Origin: Providencia zhijiangensis | GTDB lineage: Bacteria > Pseudomonadota > Gammaproteobacteria > Enterobacterales > Enterobacteriaceae | Assembly: GCF_030315915.2 (NCBI RefSeq) | Contig: NZ_CP135990.1 | Location: 3,348,001 to 3,412,000 of the forward strand | DNA length: 64,000 bases | Direction: 5' to 3' | In this document: one piece after another, positions 9,184 to 18,711 of the stretch | How positions within the stretch are numbered: the stretch's first letter is position 1 | Layout: every line of letters starts with the position of its first letter | Position numbers and translations under genes: made by a program | The notes under the pieces: model-generated | Databases searched by the model: none | The model's input: the letters and a program-made list of their open reading frames with translations, nothing else | What the model was told of the DNA's origin: nothing

Positions 9184-10044
9184 ATGTTAAAATATTGGCC
9201 ACCATTAAATGCATTACGCGGGTTTGAAGCGGCTGCCCGATTGGGAAGTTTCCATCAAGCTGCAGCAGAATTACATGTCACACAATCTGCAATTAGTCAG
9301 CAAATCCGTAGTTTAGAAAGCCAACTCGAGCAGCCACTATTTATTCGACAAGGGCGCAGTGTCACGCTCACGGATGCCGGGCAGGATTTTTACACTAGTG
9401 TTCAAGATACATTGAAACAATTAGCGATTGGAGTACGCCGGCTCGATCAGTATCGAAAGTCTAACCAACTTATTGTGAACACAACGCCTGCATTTGCTCG
9501 TCACTGGCTATTGCCTCGACTTGGACAGTTTCAACAACGACACCCTGACATTGATATTTGGTTATTCACCACCTATGACGTACCCAATATGGAAATGGAA
9601 ACGATTGATATCACGATCCGTGATGACCTAGCCATACAAAATGAATGTACTTTTGAAGTGTTATATCAAGATAGTCTCTACCCAGCTTGCCACCCTAGTC
9701 TGCTTGGTGCTAAATCGCCTTTAACGCTACACGGCGAGCGAGAGATGGATTGGAGTAACTGGATTATTGGTGGTGGTGCATCGGTTGGACAATCACAAAA
9801 AGGGGTGAATTTTTCGGATCCTAGTCTGTTATTAGATGCCGTCAGCCAAGGATTGGGGATCGGATTAGTCAGTCAATTACTCGCTGCACACGCTCTAAAT
9901 TCAGGGCAATTAATTTCACTCACAGAGCAGCGCGTAACAGGTGCTAAATGGGCATGGCTAATTCATAAAGACGCTGAACATAACCCATTAACACAATATT
10001 TTTGCCAATGGATAACAACCGAATTGGCAACATGTTCAGCATAA
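9184..10044 (+). CDS. LysR-family transcriptional regulator (GcvA-like)
   Basis: A 286-residue regulator. The N-terminal winged helix is MLKYWPPLNALRGFEAAARLGSF followed by HQAAAELHVTQSAISQQIRSLE, the LNALR...FEAAAR opening being typical of the GcvA subgroup. Residues from about 90 form the periplasmic-binding-like effector domain (LIVNTTPAFARHWLLPRLGQFQ). It is divergent from the Tat-exported agmatine deiminase-like gene, which is the likely target by the usual LysR arrangement. The effector is unknown; agmatine or its product would be a reasonable guess. Confidence 0.88.
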   Translation: MLKYWPPLNALRGFEAAARLGSFHQAAAELHVTQSAISQQIRSLESQLEQPLFIRQGRSVTLTDAGQDFYTSVQDTLKQLAIGVRRLDQYRKSNQLIVNTTPAFARHWLLPRLGQFQQRHPDIDIWLFTTYDVPNMEMETIDITIRDDLAIQNECTFEVLYQDSLYPACHPSLLGAKSPLTLHGEREMDWSNWIIGGGASVGQSQKGVNFSDPSLLLDAVSQGLGIGLVSQLLAAHALNSGQLISLTEQRVTGAKWAWLIHKDAEHNPLTQYFCQWITTELATCSA

Positions 10045-10054
10045 AGCGAATAAA

Positions 10055-10094
10055 ACCTTGAGGGCCTTATACAAGCTACACCCAAGGTCTTTTC
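10055..10094. terminator. Terminator between convergent lysR and deacetylase genes
   Basis: ACCTTG-A-GGG (10055-10064) pairs with CCCAAGGT (10081-10088) with one bulged A, followed by TCTTTT on the plus strand. It can serve the lysR transcript. The convergent deacetylase gene ends a few bases further on. Confidence 0.6.
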
Positions 10095-10097
10095 AAC

Positions 10098-11450
10098 TTA
10101 TTTATCAACAACAACGTTCTTATTCACCACATCCTGCTCGCTATTACCTACCATCAATGCAAATTTGCTAATTGGGTCAGTGCTGTAGGCGTACAGGCGT
10201 TTTAGTGCATAAGGGTTATCACCGAGCTTGACCTTACCTTGGATGGTGGACACCGCAATATGTAAGCCCGCTTCTTTTGCCGCATCAATCGCCGTCTGGT
10301 TATAGGCGCCGAACGGGTAAGCTAAATAACGCTGGTCTCTTTCGAATTTTGCCAACGCTTTCATTGAACGTTTAAAATCCAGCATAATCGTGTGCTCTTT
10401 ACGGCTAAAGATTATCGGGTTATTACGGTTATCTAAGCGATGTAAAAAATGCGTATGAGATTGAATGTTGAAAACATCTTGGCTCTCTTTAATTTCCTGC
10501 TTACTCATAAATTGCAGAGAATCCGGATCCCATTTTTGTGGCTGAGTTTTGATACGCGAAGAGATGACAAACAGCGTCGCCTGTTGCTGATTATCTCTTA
10601 AAATAGGTAATGCATAGCGATAAACGGATTTAAGCCCGTCATCAAAGGTTAAGACTACGGCACGCCCTGGTAAATTCGCACTCTTATTTAAATAACCTTC
10701 CACATCTTCGAGTGATAATGTTTGATACCCCATCTCTTTGAGGTAATTCATTTGCTCACGAAAAGCATCAACCGAGGTTGTTGTTGAAGTATGGCGAAAA
10801 TTTTTATTTTCACTGTCTTCGAGAATATGGTGATAAGTAAAAATAGGAATGCCTTTATCAATCGCCACATCATCTAAGCGAACATAACCCAAGCGATCAC
10901 CGAGACGAATGGTTAACCATGAGGTTTTATCCCCATCTTCATCCGTTTTGATCATTCGAGCCAACACTGGATAGCGAAGATTTTCCCATAAAGAGGCGAT
11001 TTGCCGCGAATCTTCATCAGTTGCACTGAATACTGGCGTTTTTTGGCTTGTAATCAAATAATCATAAACCGGGTTTTTAAGATCGTTTAAACGGTCATCT
11101 TCAGGGATATTCCGAGGCTTCTTTTTGGATATCTGAGTGCTTTTAACATAAGCAAAATCATTACCAAACTGTAGGGCATTATAGTCACCATTTGGACTAT
11201 AGGCGTAAAAGCCATTGTCTGGATTAATCTCCCCAACAATACGCATTTGACCGCCTACAATAGCAAAGATGTTTTCTGGCGCTTTTGTCTGAATCAATTT
11301 GGGAGGCACATCCACAAGCTCCCAATTATCAAGATTGATCGCTTTTGAACCACTGATAATTAAATTATTATTTTTTATATCCGCAGCATGTGAAACAGAA
11401 AAAAGATTAACGAAAAAGGTCAAAAATAGAAAAAGTACTCGATTAGACAT
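10098..11450 (-). CDS. Exported polysaccharide deacetylase (NodB domain) with SH3-like N-terminal region
   Basis: A 450-residue protein starting MSNRVLFLFLTF (ATG at 11450, GGAAAGGAC just upstream). It has a Sec signal peptide of about 22 residues. Residues from roughly 50 to 200 contain two short beta-rich stretches resembling bacterial SH3 domains (for example LRYPVLARMIKT...WLTIRLGDRLGYVRL). A NodB deacetylase domain follows, with the metal/catalytic motif TFDDGL, the His motif SHTHFLH and AYPFGAYN. Family enzymes remove acetyl groups from GlcNAc polymers or peptidoglycan. No pga or cellulose genes are adjacent, so the substrate is unknown. PgaB is a relative but has a different second domain. 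Confidence 0.82.
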   Translation of the reverse strand: MSNRVLFLFLTFFVNLFSVSHAADIKNNNLIISGSKAINLDNWELVDVPPKLIQTKAPENIFAIVGGQMRIVGEINPDNGFYAYSPNGDYNALQFGNDFAYVKSTQISKKKPRNIPEDDRLNDLKNPVYDYLITSQKTPVFSATDEDSRQIASLWENLRYPVLARMIKTDEDGDKTSWLTIRLGDRLGYVRLDDVAIDKGIPIFTYHHILEDSENKNFRHTSTTTSVDAFREQMNYLKEMGYQTLSLEDVEGYLNKSANLPGRAVVLTFDDGLKSVYRYALPILRDNQQQATLFVISSRIKTQPQKWDPDSLQFMSKQEIKESQDVFNIQSHTHFLHRLDNRNNPIIFSRKEHTIMLDFKRSMKALAKFERDQRYLAYPFGAYNQTAIDAAKEAGLHIAVSTIQGKVKLGDNPYALKRLYAYSTDPISKFALMVGNSEQDVVNKNVVVDK

Positions 11451-11736
11451 GTCCTTTCCACTCAGTATCACCAATACACCGCGCCAGTTTAAACCGACTT
11501 ACAATTTAACCCTATACCCTGATAAAAATATTTTTTCATGGCAAAGCCACGATAATATTTCCGTGGCTGTTGTTATAGGTAATTTGCTATAGATAATTTG
11601 TTATGGATAATAGTGTATGGCATTCAATGAATATTGAGCGAGTTAAAACCTTTCAATTAAATGAAAAATAAATTTATCAACTTATTAACAATAAAATGAA
11701 TAGTCTTAAAATAGCGTATTTAAAAATAAATAAACT
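11451..11736. other. Gene-free spacer between deacetylase gene and araD-like gene
   Basis: 286 bp, strongly AT-rich. It contains a short inverted repeat near 11545-11570 (CCACGATAATATTTCCGTGG). I see no coding frame or RNA gene. It should contain the deacetylase promoter. Confidence 0.4.
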
Positions 11737-12435
11737 CTACTTTTGTCCGTAATACGCATTTTTACCATGTTTACGTAAATAATGTTTATCCAGCAATTCT
11801 TGCTGCATATCGTCAATTTGTGGCGTCAACTGGCGCGTAAATAAATTCATATACGCAATCTCTTCCAGCACTACTGCATTGTGTACCGCATTATGAGCGT
11901 CTTTACCCCAAGCGAAAGGGCCGTGGCTATGAACTAATACCGCAGGAATATCCTTTGCAGAAATTCCGAGCTGCTTAAATGTCTCAATAATCACATGCCC
12001 AGTTTCTCTCTCATATTCACCGGCAATCTCACCTTCTGTCATTTTACGGGTACAAGGTATTTCACCATAAAAATAGTCGGCATGTGTGGTGCCTAATGCG
12101 CTTAGCGGTAAGCCAGCTTGTGCCCAAATGGTTGCATGGCGCGAATGGGTATGTACGATACCACCAATCTCGGGAAAGGCTTGATATAACGCTAAGTGAG
12201 TGTCGGTGTCTGAAGAAGGCTTATATTTTCCTTCGACGACTTCACCAGTAGTTAATGAAACGACCACCATGTCATCCGCTTTCATGGTTTCATAATCCAC
12301 CCCGGAAGGTTTAATCACCATCAAACCGGCGTCTCGGTCTACTCCACTTACGTTACCCCACGTAAACGTTACTAGCTTATGTTTTGGTAATTCAAGATTC
12401 GCCTCAAATACTTGCTGTTTTAATGTTTCCAGCAT
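11737..12435 (-). CDS. L-ribulose-5-phosphate 4-epimerase (AraD/SgbE/UlaF family)
   Basis: A 232-residue class II aldolase-fold enzyme that converts L-ribulose 5-phosphate to D-xylulose 5-phosphate. Zinc ligands are in place: His95 and His97 (VHTHSRH) and His171 (VHSHGPFAW). Asp76 lies in PSSDTDTH and the phosphate-binding stretch is TWGNVSG. The ribosome binding site is GGGAGG. It stands alone on the minus strand, divergent from a DeoR-type gene and the pentose ABC cluster. It supplies the last step for the 3-epimerase and kinase encoded there. AraD, SgbE and UlaF are isofunctional; context favours an L-xylulose pathway role over arabinose. Confidence 0.93.
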   Translation of the reverse strand: MLETLKQQVFEANLELPKHKLVTFTWGNVSGVDRDAGLMVIKPSGVDYETMKADDMVVVSLTTGEVVEGKYKPSSDTDTHLALYQAFPEIGGIVHTHSRHATIWAQAGLPLSALGTTHADYFYGEIPCTRKMTEGEIAGEYERETGHVIIETFKQLGISAKDIPAVLVHSHGPFAWGKDAHNAVHNAVVLEEIAYMNLFTRQLTPQIDDMQQELLDKHYLRKHGKNAYYGQK

Positions 12436-12972
12436 GATGACCTCCCTAGGTGTAAAAAAATGGCGTGAATACGATATGAAAATAGCGAGTCATATCAACG
12501 ACAAGGCTCTCTTTTATTCTCTATTTACTGTCGATGAATAGACGTTGTTCTGATTATTAAGGTAAACAGATTTAGCTGAATAAAAAAGCCTGGCACTTTA
12601 CAAATCATTAACAAATCAACATAACTCGGTCGTATTCGGTCACAATCAGGCGGACTAAAACAAAAATATGCCTAATAAAAACGCCCGAATATGTGAAAGT
12701 TGATTAATGCTTCGTCTAGTTTCTGGCTATATACCGCCATATTTAGTGATCTAATTAACGATAAAAATGAAAACAGAAATATTTATTTCATATAAACGTG
12801 ATCGATAACTCTATAAATAGCTTTGTTTGTTTCTATCCGTTATTACATGAGTCGAGTCACGACAAAAAAAATCTATCACTGGCAGACTGTTTACCGTGGA
12901 AAGAATGTTTATCGCGGAAAGAATGTTTGTTACAGAAATAATAAATGCCATGGGCTGAATAGGAGTTTTGAG
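12436..12972. promoter_or_regulatory. 537-bp divergent control region of the pentose locus
   Basis: Separates the minus-strand epimerase from the DeoR-type gene. It contains a short direct repeat just before the deoR start: TTTACCGTGGAAAGAATG and TTTATCGCGGAAAGAATG at about 12889-12925. Otherwise it is AT-rich. The DeoR reading frame stays open upstream to about 12823, but that part (MFVSIRYYMS...) does not look like the family. I could not assign an operator or CRP site with confidence. Confidence 0.45.
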
Positions 12973-13785
12973 ATGCTACAAGCTGAACGCCACCGATTAA
13001 TTTGCTCCCATGTTTCTCAACATGGCTCAGCGTTAGTGCGCGATTTAGCCCAGCTTTGTCACGTTTCTCAAGAAACTATTCGCCGAGATTTAACGGTATT
13101 AGAACGTGAAAAACGTTTAATTCGTAGTTTTGGTGGTGCGGTTGCCACTGAGCAAGATGAAAGCCCAGTACTGAATGTGATGCCCTCTTCGGTCAAACTC
13201 AGTCAAATGGTGGATGGTGCAGAATCCTTTCGTAAAAGAACGGAAGAGAACCCAGATGCGAAAATGAAAATCGCCAAAGCGGCGTTGAAATTTATTCAAC
13301 CGGGTGACTGCATCATGATGGATAACAGCAGTACATGCTGGTTTCTGGCAAGGCAAATACCCGATATCGATATTACGGTGGTCACCAACTCCGTCAAAAT
13401 CATTCAAGCATTAGCATGCCGAGATCGCGTTCGCGTCATTGGCATTGGTGGAGAGTATTCAGAACGCCATGATGATTTTCATGGTCCCATTTCTGAAAGT
13501 ATTATCCGTAGCTTTCAAATTAAAACGTTATTTTTATCATGCCAAGGATTCAATATTGAAACTGGCGTTCGAGATGGCAGTGAAGTTAATGCCAAATTAA
13601 AAAATATTATGATTCAGGTTTCTGAGAATTGTGTGTTATTAGCGGATAATAATAAATTAGACCAATATGCTTTTAGCCAAGTTTGTACCTTAAATGATAT
13701 TAACGTGTTAATTACCAATAAACTTAATGATAAAAATTTCAAGCAAGCATTTCCAAAATTAAACATTATTGAATGTGATAAATAG
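12973..13785 (+). CDS. DeoR-family transcriptional regulator of the pentose locus
   Basis: A 270-residue repressor. The ATG at 12973 is chosen because AGGAG lies 8 bases upstream and the protein then starts at the DeoR helix-turn-helix (MLQAERHRLICSHV; LCHVSQETIRRDLTVLEREKRLIRSFGGAV). The C-terminal sugar-phosphate-sensing domain has the family stretches MMDNSSTCWFLARQI, VVTNSVKI and LLADNNKLDQYAF. Members are released from DNA by phosphorylated sugars. Position between the epimerase and the ABC/kinase genes suggests it controls both directions, with L-xylulose 5-phosphate or a relative as inducer (inference). Confidence 0.88.
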   Translation: MLQAERHRLICSHVSQHGSALVRDLAQLCHVSQETIRRDLTVLEREKRLIRSFGGAVATEQDESPVLNVMPSSVKLSQMVDGAESFRKRTEENPDAKMKIAKAALKFIQPGDCIMMDNSSTCWFLARQIPDIDITVVTNSVKIIQALACRDRVRVIGIGGEYSERHDDFHGPISESIIRSFQIKTLFLSCQGFNIETGVRDGSEVNAKLKNIMIQVSENCVLLADNNKLDQYAFSQVCTLNDINVLITNKLNDKNFKQAFPKLNIIECDK

Positions 13786-14018
13786 TATTTAGTGTAATAA
13801 ATAGCATTTATATCGATGATAGTCGCAGCGTAACTAAGTGAGTAAATTAAGCAATTTGTTTTTATTTTAAATAACCGAATTACACCAGGCAGCAAAGAAA
13901 CCTATTAATTAAATTAACGATTAATAGAAATTAATTATATCTATCCGATTAAACAAAACATTAACCCTATGTTGATGAGCATGGCTATATCTGCACATCA
14001 TCTCTGAGGAATATAACG

Positions 14019-15017
14019 ATGAATATGAAAAAATTAGTTTTACCTTGCTTAATGGGCGCCGCACTGTTTTCCAACATGGCGATGGCTGAATCACAGAAAG
14101 CACAAAAGCCATTTACCATGGGTGTCGTGGTAAAAGTGGGGGGAATTCCTTGGTTTAACGTCATGGAGCAAGGGATCACCGAAGAAGGTAAAAAGCTCGG
14201 CGTTAATGCATTCCAAGTGGGTCCAACCACCGCTGACCCTGCAGAACAAGTTCGTGCAATTGAAGATTTAATCGCGAAGAAAGTCGATGTTATCGGCGTC
14301 GTTCCTAACGATGCAAAAGTCCTTGAGCCAGTTTTAAAACGCGCTCAAGAAGCGGGCATCAAAGTGATTACTCACGAATCCCCAGATCAAAAAAATGCGG
14401 ATTGGGATTTCGAATTACTGGATACCCAAAGCATGGGCGCTAACCATATGAAAGATATGGCTGCATGTATGGGTGAAGAAGGTAAATACGCCATGTTCGT
14501 GGGCAGCCTGACGGTACCTTTAGTCAACGAATGGGCTGATGCAGCAATCGCTTACCAAAAAGCACACTATCCGAAAATGCAAATGGTCGATGACCGCTTT
14601 GGTGTCGCGGAATCCGTTGATGATTCTATGCGTACCGCAAACGACCTGCTATCTAAACATAAAGATCTGAAAGGCATCATGTCGTTTGGTTCTCAAGGGC
14701 CTATCGGTGCGGGTCGCGCTATCGATAAACGCCGTAAAAACGCAGAAACCTGCGTCTTCGGTACATTCACGCCGGGTCAAGGCATTAAATTGTTAGAAAA
14801 AGGCGCGATTGATGGCGGCTATATCTCTAACCCGAAAGTGGCTGGTCAAGTTTTCGTACAAGTCGCGACGGCAATGATGAATGGCGAAGAGATCAAAACT
14901 GGCGTCAGCATCGGTGATATGGGTGAGATCAAAGTGAGTGGTAACACCATCCTCAGCGATAACCCAGTTAATCTGAATATTGAAAACACCAAAAAGCTGG
15001 TTGAAGTCGGTCTGTAA
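14019..15017 (+). CDS. Sugar ABC transporter, periplasmic binding protein (RbsB/LsrB type)
   Basis: A 332-residue protein with GAGGA 8 bases before the ATG. The Sec signal peptide MNMKKLVLPCLMGAALFSNMAMA is followed by a type I periplasmic binding fold (GVVVKVGGIPWFNVMEQGI; VGPTTADPAEQVRAIEDLIAKKVD; GVVPNDAKVLEPVLKRAQEAGIKVITHES). These features place it with the ribose/AI-2/pentose binders. It feeds the ATPase and two permeases that follow. Judging from the kinase and epimerases downstream, the ligand is probably a pentose or pentulose such as L-xylulose; this is inference. Confidence 0.9.
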   Translation: MNMKKLVLPCLMGAALFSNMAMAESQKAQKPFTMGVVVKVGGIPWFNVMEQGITEEGKKLGVNAFQVGPTTADPAEQVRAIEDLIAKKVDVIGVVPNDAKVLEPVLKRAQEAGIKVITHESPDQKNADWDFELLDTQSMGANHMKDMAACMGEEGKYAMFVGSLTVPLVNEWADAAIAYQKAHYPKMQMVDDRFGVAESVDDSMRTANDLLSKHKDLKGIMSFGSQGPIGAGRAIDKRRKNAETCVFGTFTPGQGIKLLEKGAIDGGYISNPKVAGQVFVQVATAMMNGEEIKTGVSIGDMGEIKVSGNTILSDNPVNLNIENTKKLVEVGL

Positions 15018-15073
15018 GTTCGCTCTACATAATAAAAATACGACAACAGTATTATTTTGTTCCACCTAGTTTA

Positions 15074-15122
15074 AGTGACAGCAGTACCCTATTTAGGTCT
15101 GATAGCGGTGTCTGTTGTCACT
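15074..15122 (+). other. Hairpin between binding-protein and ATPase genes
   Basis: AGTGACAGCAG (15074-15084) pairs with CTGTTGTCACT (15112-15122) with one G-T pair. No T run follows. Structures in this position of ABC operons usually protect the upstream binding-protein message or cut read-through, giving more binding protein than permease. That function is inferred here. Confidence 0.5.
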
Positions 15123-15159
15123 CTGAATCTGACGACACAGTCAACACCAGGACTCCACT

Positions 15160-16665
15160 ATGACAGCCGAAAAAAACTCCCCACTGATTACGTTACGGGA
15201 TCTTTCCAAAAGCTTTGGTGGTCATCGTGCATTACGCAATATCGACTTGACGCTAAACAAAGGTGAAGTTCACTGTTTAGCGGGCACCAATGGCTGCGGA
15301 AAAAGTACGTTAATTAAAACCATTAGCGGCGTTTATGCTCCCGATGAAGGCAGCGAAATTGAAATAGACGGCAAACGATACTCTCGCCTAACCCCAGACA
15401 AAGCGCGAGAGCTAGGCGTTCAAGTTATCTACCAAGACTTATCCTTATTTCCTAACTTAACCGTGGCGGAAAACATCGCCTTTGAATTGAATTTAAACGG
15501 TTATTTCGGTTGGTTTCAGAAAGGAAAAGTGAGGGAAAAAGCGTTACAAATTCTCAAGGAACTTGAGTTCACCATTGACCCTGATACCCCCGTGCAATTT
15601 TTGCCAATCGCCCAGCGCCAACAAGTTGCCATTTGCCGCGCACTGGTAGCAGATGCGCGCTTAGTGATCATGGATGAGCCAACGGCCTCGTTAACACGCA
15701 CCGAAGTTAATCAGCTACTTTCTACCGTGAATTACTTGAAAAACAAAGGGATCACTGTTGTTTTTGTTAGCCATCGATTAGAGGAAGTGAAAGAGATTTC
15801 TGACCGTATTACCGTTATTCGTGATGGTCAGAAAATGGGTACATGGCCAGCAGAAGACCTGACCACGCGCAAAATCACCGAGCTGATGACAGGGCTTGAT
15901 ATTGTTCATGAGCGCAAATTACCCAATAACGCAGAAGAAACTCACACAGTCTTAAAGCTGAAAAATCTCAGCCGTGCTGGGCAATACCAGAATATTTCCC
16001 TGTCATTAAAGCGCGGTGAAGTACTGGGACTTTGCGGATTATTAGGCTCTGGTCGTACCGAGCTTGCCCTTTCCCTGTTTGGGATCACCCGTCCTGACAG
16101 CGGCGAAATGATCGTCGAAGACAAGCCGATTATCTTCAAAAACAATGCCCAAGCTATCAAACATGGTATTGGTTACGTGTCTGAAGACCGCCTGACACTG
16201 GGGGCAATTTTGCAGCAGTCTATCGCTGACAATATGGTGATTTCGATTTTAGATCGCCTGAAAACCCCTCTGCATCTGATTGATGAGCAAAAATGCCAGC
16301 AAATCGTCCAAGAGTGGATCGCGGATTTGGATATTAAAGTGACCGACCCAAACAATGCTCTCTCCACCCTATCGGGGGGAAATCAGCAGAAAGTGGTGCT
16401 CGCCAAGTGGATCCTGACACGCCCTAAAGTGCTGATCCTCGATGCCCCTACTGTAGGGGTCGATATCGGTGCTAAAGACAGCATTTACAAGCTGATCCAT
16501 CGCCTTTCTGGTGTTGGGATCGCCATTTTATTGATCACCGATGAAGCCTCTGAAGCTTTCTACAACTGCGATCGCATTTTACATATGAAACAAGGATCTA
16601 TCGTCAAAGAAATTGTGACGGATTCCATGACTGAGCAACAATTGGAGGAAATCATCAATGGCTAA
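15160..16665 (+). CDS. Sugar ABC transporter ATP-binding protein (RbsA type, two ABC domains)
   Basis: A 501-residue tandem ATPase. The first domain has Walker A GTNGCGKST (about residues 45-53), a weak signature LPIAQRQQVAICRAL and Walker B LVIMDEPTASL. The second has the usual degenerate P-loop GLLGSGRTELAL, the signature LSGGNQQKVVLAKW and LILDAPTVGVDIGAK. This asymmetric arrangement is normal in the ribose/xylose/AI-2 class. It drives import through the two permeases. The start of permease 1 overlaps its last 8 bases. Confidence 0.93.
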   Translation: MTAEKNSPLITLRDLSKSFGGHRALRNIDLTLNKGEVHCLAGTNGCGKSTLIKTISGVYAPDEGSEIEIDGKRYSRLTPDKARELGVQVIYQDLSLFPNLTVAENIAFELNLNGYFGWFQKGKVREKALQILKELEFTIDPDTPVQFLPIAQRQQVAICRALVADARLVIMDEPTASLTRTEVNQLLSTVNYLKNKGITVVFVSHRLEEVKEISDRITVIRDGQKMGTWPAEDLTTRKITELMTGLDIVHERKLPNNAEETHTVLKLKNLSRAGQYQNISLSLKRGEVLGLCGLLGSGRTELALSLFGITRPDSGEMIVEDKPIIFKNNAQAIKHGIGYVSEDRLTLGAILQQSIADNMVISILDRLKTPLHLIDEQKCQQIVQEWIADLDIKVTDPNNALSTLSGGNQQKVVLAKWILTRPKVLILDAPTVGVDIGAKDSIYKLIHRLSGVGIAILLITDEASEAFYNCDRILHMKQGSIVKEIVTDSMTEQQLEEIING

Positions 16666-17647
16666 TTGGCAAAAACTTCGTCCGCAGTCTGTTGAAGGCT
16701 GGCTTATTTGGGTGATCCTCATCATGGTGGTGTTTTTCACCCTCATGAGCCCACAATTTCTCACGATTCAAAACTTGCTCGACTTAAGCGAAAGCTATGC
16801 GGTCACCGGTATTTTTGCACTGGGGTTATTCGTGGTGCTAGTCACGGGTGGTATTGATATCTCTTTCGCCGCCGTAGCCTCGGTTGTCCAATACGTCATT
16901 GCCACTTTCTTACTGCAAGGATTACTCGAAAGCCCGACCCTCAGTATCGCCCTTGCGATTGTCATCGGGATCACCTTTGGGTTGATCAACGCGATTTTGA
17001 TTTACTCCCTTAATGTGGTGTCGATCATTATCACCATTAGTATGCAATCTTTGCTGTTCGGCATGCTGATGTGGCTAACCAACGGACACAGTATCTACGA
17101 CTTACCAGATTGGTGGGTAGATCCTGTCACCATCCTGCCTTTTGAAGTGGATGGTGAATATTATCAAATTGGTTTGCCATTGATCGTGATGTTAGGGATC
17201 GCGTTTTTAACGTGGATCTTAATGAACAAAACCCACATTGGTCGCCAACTGTATGCGGTGGGCGGCAGCCAAGAATCAGCTTCACGTATTGGTATTCGTG
17301 TTTGGGTTATCTACCTATTCGCTTACGGCTATCTCGGTGCCATGGCGGCAATCGGCGGTATGTTGCAGACCTACCGAATGAGTGAAGTGGTGCCTAGCGC
17401 CTTAGTGGGTGGCGAGCTTGATGTTCTCGCAGCCGCGGTATTAGGTGGCGCGAGTTTATCCGGCGGTCGCGGTAGCGTTATCGGCACACTGATGGGCGTT
17501 TTCCTTATCGGTATCTTGAAAAACGGTCTGAACTTAATCGGGGTTTCCAACTACTTCGTCAATATCGTCATCGGTATGGTCATTCTTATCGCCATTTGTA
17601 TTACTCACTACAAAAAGCGTAAAGAAACGGACGTAGGCTTTGTTTGA
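16658..17647 (+). CDS. Sugar ABC transporter permease 1 (RbsC type)
   Basis: A 329-residue membrane protein with 8-10 hydrophobic segments. It carries the family stretch GLFVVLVTGGIDISFAAVASV and the cytoplasmic-loop pattern YAVGGSQESASRIGI that contacts the ATPase. GGAGG lies 8 bases before the ATG. It overlaps the ATPase gene, which indicates coupled translation. It pairs with permease 2 as a heterodimeric channel, as in LsrC/LsrD-type systems rather than the homodimer of RbsC. Confidence 0.92.
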   Translation: MANWQKLRPQSVEGWLIWVILIMVVFFTLMSPQFLTIQNLLDLSESYAVTGIFALGLFVVLVTGGIDISFAAVASVVQYVIATFLLQGLLESPTLSIALAIVIGITFGLINAILIYSLNVVSIIITISMQSLLFGMLMWLTNGHSIYDLPDWWVDPVTILPFEVDGEYYQIGLPLIVMLGIAFLTWILMNKTHIGRQLYAVGGSQESASRIGIRVWVIYLFAYGYLGAMAAIGGMLQTYRMSEVVPSALVGGELDVLAAAVLGGASLSGGRGSVIGTLMGVFLIGILKNGLNLIGVSNYFVNIVIGMVILIAICITHYKKRKETDVGFV

Positions 17648-17660
17648 CAGGAATATCACC

Positions 17661-18695
17661 ATGAAAAAACAAGATTTTTTTAAAATTGATGGCTCTGTTA
17701 TCGGACTGCTTTCAATCTTTTTGGTCGCCATTGCGGCTTTCAGTATCGCCATGCCAGGGCACTTTTTTACCCAAAATACCTTTTTAAGTATTACGTTTCA
17801 GTTACCGGAGCTGGGTCTTCTGACCTTCGCCATGTTTGTTCCGATGTTAAGTGGCGGGTTAAACCTCGCCATTATCAGTACCGCTAACTTAACCGGCCTA
17901 TTTATGGCTTGGGTATTTATCAATTACTTACCTGTTGATGCCGGAACGGGCACGCAGCTAATGTGGTTGGTCTTTGCGTTAATCGGTGCCACTGTTATCG
18001 CCGTTATTATTGGCTGCTTAACGGGGCTGATGATTTCCCATATTGGTGCTCACCCGATTCTAGTTACCCTCGGTTCCATGACCATTATCAGCGGTATTGG
18101 CGTTTACCTCACCAAAGGCGCCGCACTCAGTGGGATGCCGCCAGTGGTCCGCGCCATTGGCTCTGACACCGTTTTCGGTATGCCAATTGCCATGATTATC
18201 TTTATTGTGACCGCAATTATTTTGGCACTGTTTTTAGGTCGCACCCGCCTTGGCAAAAATATCTATATGAGCGGCAGCAACATCAATGCGACATGGTTTA
18301 GCGGCGTGCGTACCGACCGTGTGATGATCGCGATTTACACCATTTCCAGTCTGCTGTGTGTGTTGGCAGGGCTGATCATGATGGCGCGTTTTAACTCAGC
18401 CCGCATGGGATACGGGGATTCTTACTTACTACTGACCATTTTAGCCATCGTATTGGGAGGCACAAACCCATTCGGCGGTGTCGGTAAAGTCAGCCGCGTC
18501 TTCTGCGCCTTGCTAGTTCTGCAAGTCATCGCGACGGGTCTTAGCCTGTTGGGCGTCAGTCTCCACTTCAATCTCGCGGTTTGGGGAATTACGTTGATCC
18601 TTGCTCTGGCCTTCAAATTCTTTAAAGAAAAATGGAGCGCTAAGCGTGCAATGACACGCAATCAACGCCTCAATAAAGCATCCGTACAAAATTAA
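17661..18695 (+). CDS. Sugar ABC transporter permease 2 (RbsC type)
   Basis: A 344-residue membrane protein. The ATG at 17661 (AGGA 8 bases upstream) is preferred to the TTG at 17640, which lies inside permease 1. Family patches are FVPMLSGGLNLAIISTANLTG, GAHPILVTLGSMTIISGIG and VLGGTNPFGGVGK. It forms the channel with permease 1. The spacing of 13 bp to permease 1 and 16 bp to the epimerase places everything from the binding protein to the kinase in one operon. Confidence 0.9.
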   Translation: MKKQDFFKIDGSVIGLLSIFLVAIAAFSIAMPGHFFTQNTFLSITFQLPELGLLTFAMFVPMLSGGLNLAIISTANLTGLFMAWVFINYLPVDAGTGTQLMWLVFALIGATVIAVIIGCLTGLMISHIGAHPILVTLGSMTIISGIGVYLTKGAALSGMPPVVRAIGSDTVFGMPIAMIIFIVTAIILALFLGRTRLGKNIYMSGSNINATWFSGVRTDRVMIAIYTISSLLCVLAGLIMMARFNSARMGYGDSYLLLTILAIVLGGTNPFGGVGKVSRVFCALLVLQVIATGLSLLGVSLHFNLAVWGITLILALAFKFFKEKWSAKRAMTRNQRLNKASVQN

Positions 18696-18711
18696 CTTAC
18701 AGGGAATAAAG

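Noticed and set aside
12823..12972. N-terminal extension of the DeoR-type regulator
   Set aside because: The extra 50 residues are unlike the family and contain a direct repeat; AGGAG precedes the internal ATG at 12973.
16000..16660. Degenerate second P-loop in the sugar ATPase taken as inactivation
   Set aside because: The second ABC half of RbsA-type ATPases normally has this GLLGSGRTE form.
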